NCBI GenBank assembly: GCA_964030475.1
Contig: CAXIPT010000009.1
Location: 1,250,444-1,314,443 of the forward strand
Length of the DNA stretch: 64,000 nt
Reading direction: 5' to 3'
From: Tethya wilhelma
Taxonomy: Eukaryota > Porifera > Demospongiae > Tethyida > Tethyidae
Under the pieces are notes generated by a model that was not told the origin of the DNA, did no database searches, and saw nothing but the letters and a program-made list of their open reading frames with translations. Of the stretch, positions 1-10,405 are shown in pieces (the stretch's first letter is position 1; every line of letters starts with the position of its first letter). The position numbers and the translations under genes were made by a program.

Positions 1-61
<61 letters not shown>

Positions 62-62
62 A

Positions 63-90
<28 letters not shown>
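1..90. repeat. (TG)n microsatellite
   Basis: An almost pure TG run with one CA interruption near 61. It lies next to the last visible PUS3 exon (ends 99), so on the minus strand it is a CA tract inside the following intron. Confidence 0.97.
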
Positions 91-94
<4 letters not shown>

Positions 95-98
95 GTAC

Positions 99-1358
99 CT
101 GTTATCCAGAGCATTTACTGTGAAACTGACAATAGTTCTATTAAAGTTAGTGACACCTCCATAAATGTCCATCTGCATAATAATTAATTCAAGACAGCTG
201 TCAGCAAATTAACAGACAAACATATCCTCTGTACCTTACAGAAATTTCTAAAATCGTGTTCTCCTAAATAGAACTGAGCTGCCTGATTCATCAGCTGCAG
301 GAATACCAGGTTATAACATATGTACATATGCATACAGTTATAACCCAGATTATAACCAATGTACATATGCATACAGTTATAACCCAGGTTAAAACCAATG
401 TACGTATGCATGCAGTCATAACACACACATCAATATCCAGGGTTCCTCGTGGAAAGAAGTACTTGTACGTCCGTTGCAAGCAGCTGAACCTGGCACTGAA
501 GTCTGGACCAACAGGAGCCCACGCCAACACTCTGATGTCGTCTGGGAGATTCCTATTCAACATGACCATATATGGAAGCTCTGTTGATGTATCTCCTTGA
601 CGAGTGTCTGCTCGGTTGCCATCGGCAACTATTAGCCCCTCCCCCTCCAGTAGATTGGAACGTACATGAAGAGAAATAACCTGAAAGGAAACAGACAAGG
701 ATTACATCTCAGTCAACTGTGACAATGTTGTTATTTGAAGTATATAGCTGTCCTGCAAAATTTCTGACCTGTCCTAAAGCACTGACCCCCTTGTCTGTCC
801 TGCCACATCGTGAATAATTACTCGTCTGCTGATCTTCTATTAATCTCGTCAATTTGAGACAATCAAACAACTGTTTCTGAGAGAGAATGTGGAATGGAGT
901 GTGCTGATACTGGAACATGGAAACACCTCATATTGGAATGATACCTCAACAGTGACATATGGTGGATCCTGGATGGCAAAGCCATGATAGTCGTGTCCTA
1001 AATAAGCCACTCGTAACGCAATGTGACGTTTATGGTACCTGCAATAGATAGAACAGAATTAACATCCTCTTCAAAGACTGTATGCTTCAGTTTATCAAAT
1101 ATCCATGATTTTTGTAAAGAAAGTTATCATTTCATGATCAGCATGAATAATTTACTTGGAGAAGTCAAACTCTCTGTTTCTCTTCTTTGCTGGACTAGAA
1201 CTGTGAATTTTTCTCTCTGGGAGTGACAGATGATGATCTGCAGCCATTCTCTGGAGTCTGTGAAGAGGAACTCTTGCTGTGAGAAGTCGACAAGTAACAC
1301 TCATTTCATCATGATTGGTGAAAGTGACGACCATTACCAGTTCAAACCAACGGGCCAT
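99..1358 (-). CDS. PUS3: tRNA pseudouridine(38/39) synthase PUS3, 3' end cut by window
   Basis: TruA-family enzyme that converts uridine 38/39 of the tRNA anticodon arm to pseudouridine. Minus-strand exons with consistent phase: 1358-1156, 1038-937, 909-769, about 682-440, 294-235 and 172-99. Exon 2 encodes ALRVAYLGHDYHGFAIQ. Exon 3 carries the catalytic motif SRCGRTDKGVSALGQV, whose Asp is the TruA nucleophile. Exon 4 has MLNRNLPDDIRVLAWAPV and RYFFPRG-like text (TYKYFFPRG). Exon 5 has MNQAAQFYLGEHDFRNFCK. SNY before the catalytic loop and the KYHKRH junction fit PUS3 better than PUS1. The ATG at 1358 is the first in frame but the N-terminal 40 residues are not conserved, so the true start may be a later Met or an upstream exon. 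The C-terminal part lies beyond the window. Confidence 0.9.
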
Positions 1359-1688
1359 GAATATTTAAAGTTGTTTAGTGTTTATTAATACCAAGTGCAC
1401 GTTCTTAGAGTAGCAAGGAGCCGAGCTAAGAAAGAACTAGAACATACAAGTGGTTTGCAGTGCACCTGGATTCAGAGAACCATTTTCTCCACGGATGCTG
1501 AGGTAGAAATCAGCCTCCCTACAAGAAGGTAGTGAAAAGTGGGAGGGGCTGGTACCTTCAGCAACCACATTACAATGGAAGGTAATAAGATGTCTCTCTC
1601 TCTCTCTCTCTTTCTGTCTCTAGATGTTTGCTACCATAGAATACCTATATAAATACAACACACATGCATGCACATAGCAACAACTCAG
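1359..1688. other. interval between PUS3 and the membrane-protein gene
   Basis: About 330 bases between the putative PUS3 start and the first recognisable plus-strand exon. It contains a CT-rich run at 1593-1621. I see no convincing exon here, although the signal peptide and first exons of the plus-strand gene must lie here or be missing. Confidence 0.4.
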
Positions 1689-4600
1689 GTTGGTAACTCT
1701 GGCAACACTGATGATCCAGATTACCTGATAATAGCACTGGCAGCTGGTATCCCCTGTGGAGTGGTCATCTTGCTCCTAGCAGCTGTCATTGTCTTCATGG
1801 TGTGTCTGACCTTCAGAGGATCCAGGTACACACACACACACACACACACACACAGCCAGCTAGTATGAGTGTGTGAATAAACATTACTTACTTAAAGAAA
1901 ACCAAAAAATTATAGTAGATTTGTGTGACCACTTAAAAACCTCATGCAGTGTAAAATAAATGTACGCTCATAGTTTGCCAAACTTTTATAAAATGCAGTG
2001 ATATGGAGTACATATTTTCATGTACAACTCCTGCAGTGAACTAAGAGTTAAAATTAATAAGGACATAATTATGTATTGACACTTTCCTTGAATGATACGC
2101 ACTGCAGGCATTGTGGATACAAACTAATTATTGTGCCATCAGAAGAATGGCTCAGGTGGTGTGTATGGGTTGGGTCAATGTGTTTATTCATGAGACACAA
2201 TATGCATATTCATAGCAACATGTGGGGGAGCAGGCCTATGTGTTTCAACAGGCACACGAACCCTACACTATGAATGCCATAATGAGTGAGTATTGTATTA
2301 CACATAATGTCATTGATAATATCCTATAATGCATGCAGTGAGGATGACCAGGTGGAGGCCACGTACATGCAGAGAAGATTTCAAGGACTTTCGTTAGCCG
2401 AACAACGAAGAATGGAGGAACAAAGGAAAAAGAAAAGGAGGTTCAGATCACGGTCGAGCAGGCGCAGTTCTGCTGGTGAGTCCAAGGCATCGTCAACCAA
2501 ACTATCTCCCAACACAAGACGAGCTAAAGTTCGCAGGGTCAATCCTTTTGGACTACAAGTGAGCTACTGTACTTAATGTACGAGTTTTGTGCTGCCATGG
2601 ATACTGATCTGTCTGTTGCCATGGTAACAGGAGTGGCAGCTGCGGATGTCTGGGATAGAGCCTGAGGCGGAGGAGACTGATATTGATGGGGAGGAGGAGG
2701 AGAGAACAGTGGGAGCCATCAACCCACTGTTGATGAGAGAAGGTAAGCTGTGGCAGGTTCTCATTCCCAGGCTCTTTTCTTGTGAAGAAAGTACTCACAA
2801 AAGAGCAGCCAGGGATAGGCCTTGATAGATAATGCTCAAGACTCTGCCTATTTTTCTTTTCATTTATGCTCAAAGAATGGCCCAATTATGTTCCAAAATC
2901 TGCCTATTATGCTTCTCAAGTTGTCTATTATGCTTATTACTACCAAATACCTACCAACATGCAACATGCAACATGCGACATGTGACATGCGACATGCGAC
3001 ATGCGACATGCGACATGCGATATACGACATACAATATTGGGCCTTGATGGATTATGCTCAAGACTCTGCCTATTTTTCTTTTCATTATAATTTATGCTCA
3101 AAGAATGAATGGCCCAATTATGTTCCAAAATCTGCCTATTATGCTTCTCAAGTTGTCTATTATGCTTATTACTACCAAATACCTACCAACATGCAACATG
3201 CAACATGCAACATGCGACATGCGACATGCAACATGCGACATGCGACATGCGACATGCGACATACAACATACGACATGCGACATGCGACATACAACATATG
3301 ATACTAGGCCTTGATGGATTATGCTCAAGATTCTGCCTGTTTTTCTTTCTTTATGCTCAAAGAATGGCCCAATTATGCTTCAAGATCTGCCTATAATGCT
3401 TCTCAAGTTGTCTATTATGCTTATTACTACCAAATAATAATAATGTGTCGCAGAAAGTATTGGTTTTTAATGAACAGAAGCACAAACAAATTGAAAGACC
3501 ATTATGATAGTTGTGTGTTTCTGTAGTTATCCTAGTTAATTCACACTTCGTGAGTTAACCTGCTTCATCAAAAGAACACTAAAGGATGTGTAACAGACAA
3601 TACTGTGACTGCTGAATGAGTAACACCGAGCGTCTCCACAAGCTGCACATGGAGGAGAGGAGTCTCCAGAACCAGGTGAACAGACTCAGGAACCAGAGAG
3701 AGAGGCTGGCCACGGAGCTGCACAGCCTCATCTCACAGGTGAGAGAGTTTTAGATAGATTTTGGTATTTCACTACAACAACTAAAGTCAATCTGGTTTGA
3801 GAATGCCGGTAGAAAAAATTGAATAACTTTCTAAGTATTCAACTGATTTCAAAACTTCAAGCACCATTGGAAAGCACTCGTTCTTCCCGTTCTTTTGGTT
3901 GCTTTTCCAGCTTCCTACGCCTTACCAGTCGAAATTTAGCTGTTTTGTCCCATGTGAAAAATTCTCAAACCAGATGGACTTTAGGTAGCACTAGTAAATG
4001 ACTATCTGTTCACACTGTTTTAGAAAGTACTTGTAACAAACCTGCACTCTGCTCAGAGTACCAGTCTTACTTTGATGACTGATTGTCAACATGTCCTTCA
4101 GGTGCAGCACATGCACTCTGGGTTTGTGAACCTTAGGAATGGTGTTCGAACTCCCAGCCCGCCTAACGAACCCCTCCATGTCACGGTCGAGCAGGCGCAG
4201 TTCTGCTGGTGAGTCCAAGGCATCGTCAACCAAACTATCTCCCAACACAAGACGAGCTAAAGTTCGCAGGGTCAATCCTTTTGGACTACAAGTGAGCTAC
4301 TGTACTTAATGTACGAGTTTTGTGCTGCCATGGATACTGATCTGTCTGTTGCCATGGTAACAGGAGTGGCAGCTGCGGATGTCTGGGATAGAGCCTGAGG
4401 CGGAGGAGACTGATATTGATGGGGAGGAGGAGGAGAGAACAGTGGGAGCCATCAACCCACTGTTGATGAGAGAAGGTAAGCTGTGGCAGGTTCTCATTCC
4501 CAGGCTCTTTTCTTGTGAAGAAAGTACTCACAAAAGAGCAGCCAGGGATAGGCCTTGATAGATAATGCTCAAGACTCTGCCTATTTTTCTTTTCATTTAT

Positions 4601-5891
4601 GCTCAAAGAATGGCCCAATTATGTTCCAAAATCTGCCTATTATGCTTCTCAAGTTGTCTATTATGCTTATTACTACCAAATACCTACCAACATGCAACAT
4701 GCAACATGCGACATGTGACATGCGACATGCGACATGCGACATGCGACATGCGATATACGACATACAATATTGGGCCTTGATGGATTATGCTCAAGACTCT
4801 GCCTATTTTTCTTTTCATTATAATTTATGCTCAAAGAATGAATGGCCCAATTATGTTCCAAAATCTGCCTATTATGCTTCTCAAGTTGTCTATTATGCTT
4901 ATTACTACCAAATACCTACCAACATGCGACATGCGACATGCAACATGCGACATGCGACATGCGACATGCGACATACAACATACGACATGCGACATGCGAC
5001 ATACAACATATGATACTAGGCCTTGATGGATTATGCTCAAGATTCTGCCTGTTTTTCTTTCTTTATGCTCAAAGAATGGCCCAATTATGCTTCAAGATCT
5101 GCCTATTATGCTTCTCAAGTTGTCTGTTATGCTTATTACTACCAAATATGTCGCAGAAAGTATTGGTTTTTAATGAACAGAAGCACAAACAAATTGAAAG
5201 ACCATTATGATAGTTGTGTGTTTCTGTAGTTATCTCACACTTCGTGAGTTAACCTGCTTCATCAAAAGAACACTAAAGGATGTGTAACAGACAATACTGT
5301 GACTGCTGAAACAGTCGGAGACTATATACTGTGGCAGGACATTCACTCCAGTTAGGTGCTGTTAATCCAACAAAATACCAGCCCATTATGCTAGGATGGT
5401 CACAAAATTCAGCCTATTATGCTAGCATAATTCTTGATGCTCAAGAGCACCTATTATGCTTGAAATTATGCTGGCATAATCTATCAAGGCTTAGCCAGGG
5501 ATCAAACTAGGCTATTATAGGCTGTGCAGATTTGAATGTGTGAGAGGCTGGTCAGCTACAGGCCTATATTATATGCAGCACTTTCTTTTCTTTTATTGGG
5601 CTGTGAGAGAAGCCAATAATATTAATCATGTTTATTATCTTGAATTCATCTAAATCACATATGTACGTACAAACACATCACACAATGTCAGATGCAGACT
5701 ATCAGCCTGACTACGAGCCAGCTGCCAGCCACACTAAGAAAGCAGCTCCAACAGGAGCAGCAGCTGCTCACACACACCATCAAACACCATCAGCAGCTGG
5801 TGGGAAACAAGTATCACATCAAATTCCCTCCAGCTCAGAGTCAGAGTCAGACAGCGACTCCTCAGATGACTCAATGAACCCCTACGATTAG
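1689..5891 (+). CDS. single-pass membrane protein with basic then acidic cytoplasmic tail (partial, family unknown)
   Basis: Family not recognised. Exon 1689-1825 encodes a short acidic stretch (NTDDPDYL) followed by a strong transmembrane helix rich in Ile/Leu/Val/Ala. Exon 2339-2558 continues in phase with a highly basic segment (RRMEEQRKKKRRFRSRSS). Exon 2631-2742 is acidic (ETDIDGEEEEERT) and ends in phase 1. A terminal exon from about 5697, entered in phase 1, reads DADYQPDYEPAAS and ends SSDDSMNPYD with a stop at 5889-5891. This gives a type I-like protein with an outside N-terminus and a charged tail. The N-terminal extracellular exons are not found. A duplication of 2448-3616 at 4181-5310 repeats the second half of the basic exon and all of the acidic exon, so the true exon order is uncertain. 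Confidence 0.45.
2448..3616. repeat. direct duplication, copy 1 (1.17 kb)
   Basis: Begins at TCACGGTCGAGCAGGCGCAG and ends at GTGACTGCTGAA. It matches 4181-5310 almost base for base, with differences mainly in the number of GACATGC repeats. It includes the 3' half of one exon, one complete exon and the following intron with internal repeats of about 200 bp that start GGCCTTGAT. Confidence 0.9.
2958..3300. repeat. GACATGC minisatellite blocks
   Basis: Two blocks (about 2958-3035 and 3190-3300) of a 7-base unit GACATGC with AACATGC and GACATAC variants. They alternate with a longer unit containing CTGCCTATTTTTC and CTATTATGC. Because 7 is not a multiple of 3, all frames stay open and give spurious long open frames on both strands. 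The second duplication copy repeats this at 4691-4775 and 4923-5010 with fewer units. Confidence 0.9.
3616..4212 (+). CDS. coiled-coil exon pair between the two duplication copies (fragment)
   Basis: Exon 3616-3738 starts at an ATG exactly on the duplication border and encodes 41 residues with heptad-like Leu spacing (LHMEERSLQNQVNRLRNQ). It ends at a good donor (CAG|GTGAGA). An in-phase exon begins at 4102 after CCTTCAG and reads VQHMHSGFVNLRNG, then PSPPNEP, and meets a TGA at 4210-4212 inside the second duplication copy. Both outer borders fall on duplication junctions, so this looks like the middle of a longer coiled-coil protein, possibly the same gene as the flanking membrane protein. 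The ATG is probably accidental. Confidence 0.4.
4181..5310. repeat. direct duplication, copy 2 (1.13 kb)
   Basis: Near-identical to 2448-3616. At its left border the reading frame of the preceding exon differs from copy 1 (VTVEQAQFCW then stop, against RSRSSRRSSAG in copy 1), so splicing into this copy in the same way is not possible. Confidence 0.9.
4550..5492. mobile_element. non-autonomous TIR element with 10-bp target duplication
   Basis: The stretch begins AGGCCTTGATAGATAATGC and ends with the reverse complement of AAGCCTTGATAGATTATGC (17 of 19 match). It is flanked on both sides by the identical decamer AGCCAGGGAT (4540-4549 and 5493-5502). Copy 1 of the duplication has the same left end (decamer 2807-2816, repeat from 2817) but no right end. 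A 9-10 bp target duplication is typical of Mutator-like elements. No transposase frame is visible. The internal part is made of the TTATGCT-rich units. Confidence 0.65.
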
Positions 5892-6248
5892 CATACAATT
5901 TATAATATTGCCACTTAATACTTTGTGTGTATTTGCAAATTATTTGAATACCTATTATTTAATTTATTGTAAGTATATGGAGGAAACTACCTGTGAATCC
6001 ATACTGTTATGTAGTGAGTACATCAACAGTGCCTTGTGCATGGTTTCACTGTCATACACATACATATCCCCTGCAAAGCTAGAGTAGGCCTAGGAGTCTG
6101 TACTACACTATTGGAATGTACACCTCACATTGTGTGATTTCTGCAGCATTACAACATTACAACTCACATAAACAACAACAAGAAATAAACAACGTCATGA
6201 AGGCTACAACAGAGAGAACTTGAATTAAAGAGTTCAGAAAATTTAATG
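5892..6248. other. convergent 3' intergenic region
   Basis: Lies between the stop of the plus-strand membrane-protein gene and the stop of the minus-strand claudin-like gene. It is AT-rich, with TTTATTG-type sequences that could serve polyadenylation on either strand. No further gene is seen. Confidence 0.5.
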
Positions 6249-7167
6249 TCATAAGTCTTCTTCTTCGTCTGATGAACCACTCTCTGATGCAAACTGAGCC
6301 AGGGGGGCATAAGATCTAGAGGGGCCCGGTGCTTGAACCACCTGGGGATTTCTGAACCGGTAGATCCCCACGGAGACAAAGTAGAAGGCACAGAGAAGAG
6401 AGACCACCATTCCTAGCCAACCAACGCTGTAGGACCAGCCAGGAGAGAGAATACAGGTCTCGGAATGACTGAACGCCTTGCCAAAGGATCCCAAACCGAT
6501 GATCAGAAGAACACCTGAAGAATATAATAAAAGATAAAACGTAAAAGAGTGCTTTATCGATCAGATAATAAGTAGCTATTATTTTAGTGATGAACCATAA
6601 TTAAGAGTATCTGTAGAGGAATGGGATGTCAAATTAATGATATGTGTTAGTGGACCTTGAATTGCGTAGCAAACAGCAGCAGTTAGCAGCCACCTTGCCC
6701 GATGCTGCAACAGGCCAATGATGCTAATGACCCAGGAGAGGATACCACACACCAGAGAGACACACATGAAGAACCGGGCTGACAACAAGTAGCCTGTCAA
6801 CACACACAGCAAGAGAGAGTGATATTATCATCAATGATTCATTATAATATTTAGTACCACATCAAGCAACTTATTCAAATTATCTAGCCCACGTACTTGG
6901 ACCTGAAAGTCCTAATGTAGTACATGTTTGATCCGCAACGTTTGTGGTACAATTCTGCCACAGTCCTGAGTGGTACTTGACACTGCAGTCACCGGGATTT
7001 AACTGATTCTTTGGCTGAGCCTCCAGCCAATAGGCCGTGCCAAATGTCACTAATGTCAGCACTCCGCTGAAGAAAGTCAGCAGGACTTCTCCCACTCTAC
7101 AACAGGTGTCTGCATACTCGCTCCTGAAGATATCCACACAGCGCTTCACTTCAGCACGCACGGCCAT
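6249..7167 (-). CDS. claudin/PMP22-superfamily four-pass membrane protein
   Basis: Three exons on the minus strand: about 7167-6895, about 6790-6669 and about 6514-6249, with phase 1 junctions. Exon 1 has a short cytoplasmic N-terminus, TM1 (LLTFFSGVLTLVTFGTAYWL) and the loop signature W..GLW.nC.....C seen as YHSGLWQNCTTNVADQTC. Exon 2 supplies TM2 and the start of TM3. Exon 3 supplies TM3/TM4 (YSVGWLGMVVSLLCAFYF) and an acidic C-terminal tail ending EEEDL. The W-GLW-C-C loop is the hallmark of claudins, PMP22/EMP and relatives, which act in cell junctions or membrane organisation. No clear claudin subtype can be named. The gene is divergent from SNX25 with 84 bp between start codons. Confidence 0.75.
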
Positions 7168-7251
7168 GTTTACAAACTATTCAGAGGTCAAAGGTCAATC
7201 GTCCGACACGTGACTTAAGTTTTATCAGTGCAAAACAGAGACTGCAGAGAG
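7168..7251. promoter_or_regulatory. 84-bp bidirectional promoter with DR1 nuclear-receptor site and CACGTG box
   Basis: Separates the start codons of the claudin-like gene (minus) and the SNX25-like gene (plus). At 7185-7197 it holds AGGTCAAAGGTCA, a perfect DR1 of the type bound by RXR/HNF4-class nuclear receptors. At 7207-7212 it holds the palindrome CACGTG within ACACGTGAC, an E-box of the Myc/USF/TFEB type. With so little space, both sites are probably in 5' UTR or core promoter for both genes. Confidence 0.6.
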
Positions 7252-10218
7252 ATGGGTAGGTGGGTGTACAACTGGAAGGTGCATCTGTTGGCGGCGCTGC
7301 TGGCTGTGGGAACCATCTACTATGTCATCCCCTTTCTTCTCTACGTGGTGATGCTCCTACTGGCCGTCTTGAGCGGGGGAGCGTTGGCTGTTCTCCATCA
7401 CTCGGGTCCCTATGTGAGAAGACAAAAACACACCTATCCTGAACCCCCTTTCCCAACAGTTGAGGGGCCACTGTCTAAAATCAAGCCATACCCCCCGCCC
7501 TCAATTAGGCCGACACTACTGTCCCCCAATGTGGATGCACAACTGCAGAGAGTGATGGATCTAGCTTTGAAACATCACGCCATTCCAACCTACGAGATAG
7601 TCGGTCAAGACCACGAGGACTTCTTCAACAGTGTGGTACCAGAGATCTGGAATGTGCTCGCTGCACTGCTCCAGCGGATGGGACAGATGGACACCATGAA
7701 GCTTATTTCACAGGACGTCGTGGAAACGCTAAGGAATCACTTTGAGCACTATCGAGGGATCCACTTCAGAGAGGACTCCCAACCCAGGCACCAGTTCCCC
7801 AACTTGAAGGCCTTCCCTTACTTGGAGAATCCGGAGACCGAACTCAACTTCCTACGTCAGGTGTGCGAGGTCCTCCTGTGTGTCCTCCTCTCCCGAGACC
7901 TCCTGGAGTGTACCCCTGTGAGGGTCCTCATCCGAGAGTTCCTCATGTGCCGTCTCCTCCAGCCGACCATCGACATGGTGTGCGACCCGGACTACATCAA
8001 CCAGAAGCTGCTGGCCTATCTCGAGAAGAGGGAAGAGGCTGTCAAGTCGGCACAGAGCAAGTACGCTTACAAGACGTACGAAGATTTCATCAAGCACATC
8101 AAGAAATGCGATGATTTGATGGAACTGCAACAGATTCGTCAGTTTATCATCACCGACATCATCCAGGCCAAGGCAGTCTACAAGATGAAGAGTTCACGAT
8201 TAACTGGTCTCCATGGTAACCAATTTCCCATTCCCATTCCAGCAGACAAGGTGCGAACGTTAATGGACCGTGACCTTGAGCTGTACATCAATCAACTCGG
8301 AACGACAAAGACAGTCACAGAGCGTCAGATTCTCAAACTGGGTGGAGAAGATTACCAAAATGAGTCGTCTGCTGAGGGTCTGCTGGAATCCCACATCTCC
8401 GAGCTACCCCTGGGGATCCCGTTTGAGACTATTATGAATAACGAAGGAGCTCGCACGCAGCTGCTAGCCTTCCTGGAGGTGTGTGGGTTCGCCAACCTCC
8501 TTTGCTGCTGGATCTCCATAGAGACACTCCACACCAACCCAGCCAAGACTTTACACGGAAATGTGAAGTCAATTTATGATGAATATTTGAGTCAGAGTGC
8601 TCCTTCCAGCGTCCATGCTGATAGCTCATTGGTCATTGTTGTCGAGAATTCCCTCGCCATGGAAACCACAACCAGTGAAGCGTGTAACGTAGCACTAACA
8701 GCTATCAAACAATATCTCTTCACGGAAATTCACGAACTGTTCTACCACAATTTTATCGCCAGTGAGCAGTACAAGGAGCTGATGGGACAATCAGCTGCCG
8801 AGGGTGCTGAATGGGGATTTCCTTCAATGAAATACTCTGAGTCCGTGCGCAGTGATTCACCAACAATGGAAGACAGCCGCTACAAACAGAAACTGAAATC
8901 TCTCAAAATGAAACTGGAGGAGAAGGACGGTGAGCTGAGCCTGATGCCGAGGGAGGTCCGTCAGAGCCAGTCGCTGACACAGAGGAAGAAGGCTCTGCAG
9001 AAAGACAGGTCAACTCTGGAGGACGAGATCAAGAAACTGGAGCACTACATTGAACACACGGAGGAGTGGTTTGGCACCGTTGGCCAATGGACGGTAGAGA
9101 TACACACTGTGGATCTTACCGATAACGATCGTGACCCCCTCTTCATCATAGTGGTCCATCGTCCCAACTCCTCGAGGCGAAGGACCCTTGTTGATGAGAG
9201 TAGTTCCCTCTCGGGACTAGAGGTTGGCCCGTCCAGTTTGACCCAGGCCAATCTCCCTCCCCCTTCATCCACCGATTCAGACGATGGGACAGATTCACTC
9301 TCGGAGCTATCCCTCCCGGAAGAAGATGATCGTTCCAATCGAGCTGGGTGGGTGCTTGGTAGACATCTTACAGAGTTTGAAGAGCTCCACAGGAAGGTGG
9401 TCAATATCTGCCCCGAATTGCAGTTCCCACCGTTGCCTAGGAGACTGAATGTGTTTCAAAAACCTGACGCTCAGTCCAGCTACTGGCAGAAATATCGTCT
9501 GGCTTTGCAGACTTACCTAGCTAGAGTTTTACAAGATGAAAAGCTACAAGAGAATGAAGAAGTGTTTAACTTTGTGAGCCCAGCTTCTGACAATCTTCAC
9601 AAAGATGTCCAAGTGGAAAGAAAGCCATCATCTTCTTCTAGCAGCCATCGTTTCTCCCTCTCTGTTCCCATCACGACCATGTTCACAACCAGAGAGACAC
9701 ACGACGACATGAGGGAGGACTCCGTAGCAGAGTACATGTACCTGTTGGTGAGCGAGGTGTTTGAGCTGGACCAGTGGAGCAGGGTCCTTCGCAAGCAGCT
9801 GGTGGAACTGGTGCAGCTGACCTATGGTAAGAGCATTGACAGAGAGCTACAGGAGTCCATCAACTGGGTGGTATCTCAACCAATGTTGGAGTTTTATTTG
9901 GAGACATTTCAAGGTTCAATGTGGCCAGATGGACAACCAGCACCTCCGGCACCAACTAGGAGTGATGAACAGAAGGCAGAGACGAAAGAGAAAGCAAAAC
10001 AGAAGTTCCTCAAGAGCGTTCCTTCAACTCTGCAGACCATCTTGGGTCAGAGAAACTGTCAGATTGGATTTCAGAAGATATTCGAATCATTTCAAGATCC
10101 CCGTGGCAACAGGCAGCTGTTTTACTCCCTGCTGGAGGTGGTGCTCTATGCCCTTGTGCCAGAACTGGAGAAGGTGGAGATAGACCAGGACAATGGCAGC
10201 GACTGGCAGACAAAGTGA
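7252..10218 (+). CDS. SNX25: SNX25-like sorting nexin (PXA-RGS-PX-Nexin_C), single exon
   Basis: A 988-residue protein in one uninterrupted exon. Start chosen at MGRWVYNWKVHLL, followed by two hydrophobic segments (residues about 10-50) that would anchor it in the ER/endosomal membrane. PXA domain at about 100-285; RGS-homology domain at about 390-510 (from ETIMNNEGARTQLLAFLE to FIASEQYKELMG); Lys/Glu-rich coiled coil at about 545-610; PX phosphoinositide-binding domain at about 612-770; Nexin_C at about 825-960. The C-terminal text PAPPAPTRSDEQK and QTILGQRNCQIGFQKIFESF matches the SNX25 group better than SNX13, SNX14 or SNX19. These proteins act in endosomal trafficking and receptor turnover. 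A Ser-rich insert near 640-700 sits inside the PX region. Absence of introns is unusual beside intron-rich neighbours. Confidence 0.88.
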   Translation: MGRWVYNWKVHLLAALLAVGTIYYVIPFLLYVVMLLLAVLSGGALAVLHHSGPYVRRQKHTYPEPPFPTVEGPLSKIKPYPPPSIRPTLLSPNVDAQLQRVMDLALKHHAIPTYEIVGQDHEDFFNSVVPEIWNVLAALLQRMGQMDTMKLISQDVVETLRNHFEHYRGIHFREDSQPRHQFPNLKAFPYLENPETELNFLRQVCEVLLCVLLSRDLLECTPVRVLIREFLMCRLLQPTIDMVCDPDYINQKLLAYLEKREEAVKSAQSKYAYKTYEDFIKHIKKCDDLMELQQIRQFIITDIIQAKAVYKMKSSRLTGLHGNQFPIPIPADKVRTLMDRDLELYINQLGTTKTVTERQILKLGGEDYQNESSAEGLLESHISELPLGIPFETIMNNEGARTQLLAFLEVCGFANLLCCWISIETLHTNPAKTLHGNVKSIYDEYLSQSAPSSVHADSSLVIVVENSLAMETTTSEACNVALTAIKQYLFTEIHELFYHNFIASEQYKELMGQSAAEGAEWGFPSMKYSESVRSDSPTMEDSRYKQKLKSLKMKLEEKDGELSLMPREVRQSQSLTQRKKALQKDRSTLEDEIKKLEHYIEHTEEWFGTVGQWTVEIHTVDLTDNDRDPLFIIVVHRPNSSRRRTLVDESSSLSGLEVGPSSLTQANLPPPSSTDSDDGTDSLSELSLPEEDDRSNRAGWVLGRHLTEFEELHRKVVNICPELQFPPLPRRLNVFQKPDAQSSYWQKYRLALQTYLARVLQDEKLQENEEVFNFVSPASDNLHKDVQVERKPSSSSSSHRFSLSVPITTMFTTRETHDDMREDSVAEYMYLLVSEVFELDQWSRVLRKQLVELVQLTYGKSIDRELQESINWVVSQPMLEFYLETFQGSMWPDGQPAPPAPTRSDEQKAETKEKAKQKFLKSVPSTLQTILGQRNCQIGFQKIFESFQDPRGNRQLFYSLLEVVLYALVPELEKVEIDQDNGSDWQTK

Positions 10219-10405
10219 ATAAGATTATTTGTTACTTTGACATCATCACCAAAAATTTGTTTATTGTTCTTTTTATCAAAAATAATTAATAATCAAAGAT
10301 AAATGTTTTGCCAACAATTTAACCCAAACAAAATTTCTTTTAAAAAACTACCTATTGTAAGTTTAGCAAAATAGGTTTAGTGTTTCCTAGCAGCTACTAA
10401 CATGT

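Noticed and set aside
2553..2885. Minus-strand frame MGHSLSINEKKN, repeated at 4286-4618
   Set aside because: Antisense shadow of the acidic exon and the repeat; identical in both duplication copies because the DNA is duplicated.
2822..5229. Long open frames of 70-160 codons on both strands rich in CDMRHAT-type repeats
   Set aside because: They come from the 7-base GACATGC minisatellite, which stays open in all frames; both strands are open and there is no family similarity.
5316..5357. Short terminal exon VGDYILWQDIHSS for the membrane-protein gene
   Set aside because: It is in phase with the acidic exon and ends in a stop, but it lies inside the inverted-repeat element bounded by the 10-bp duplication, so I prefer the exon near 5697.
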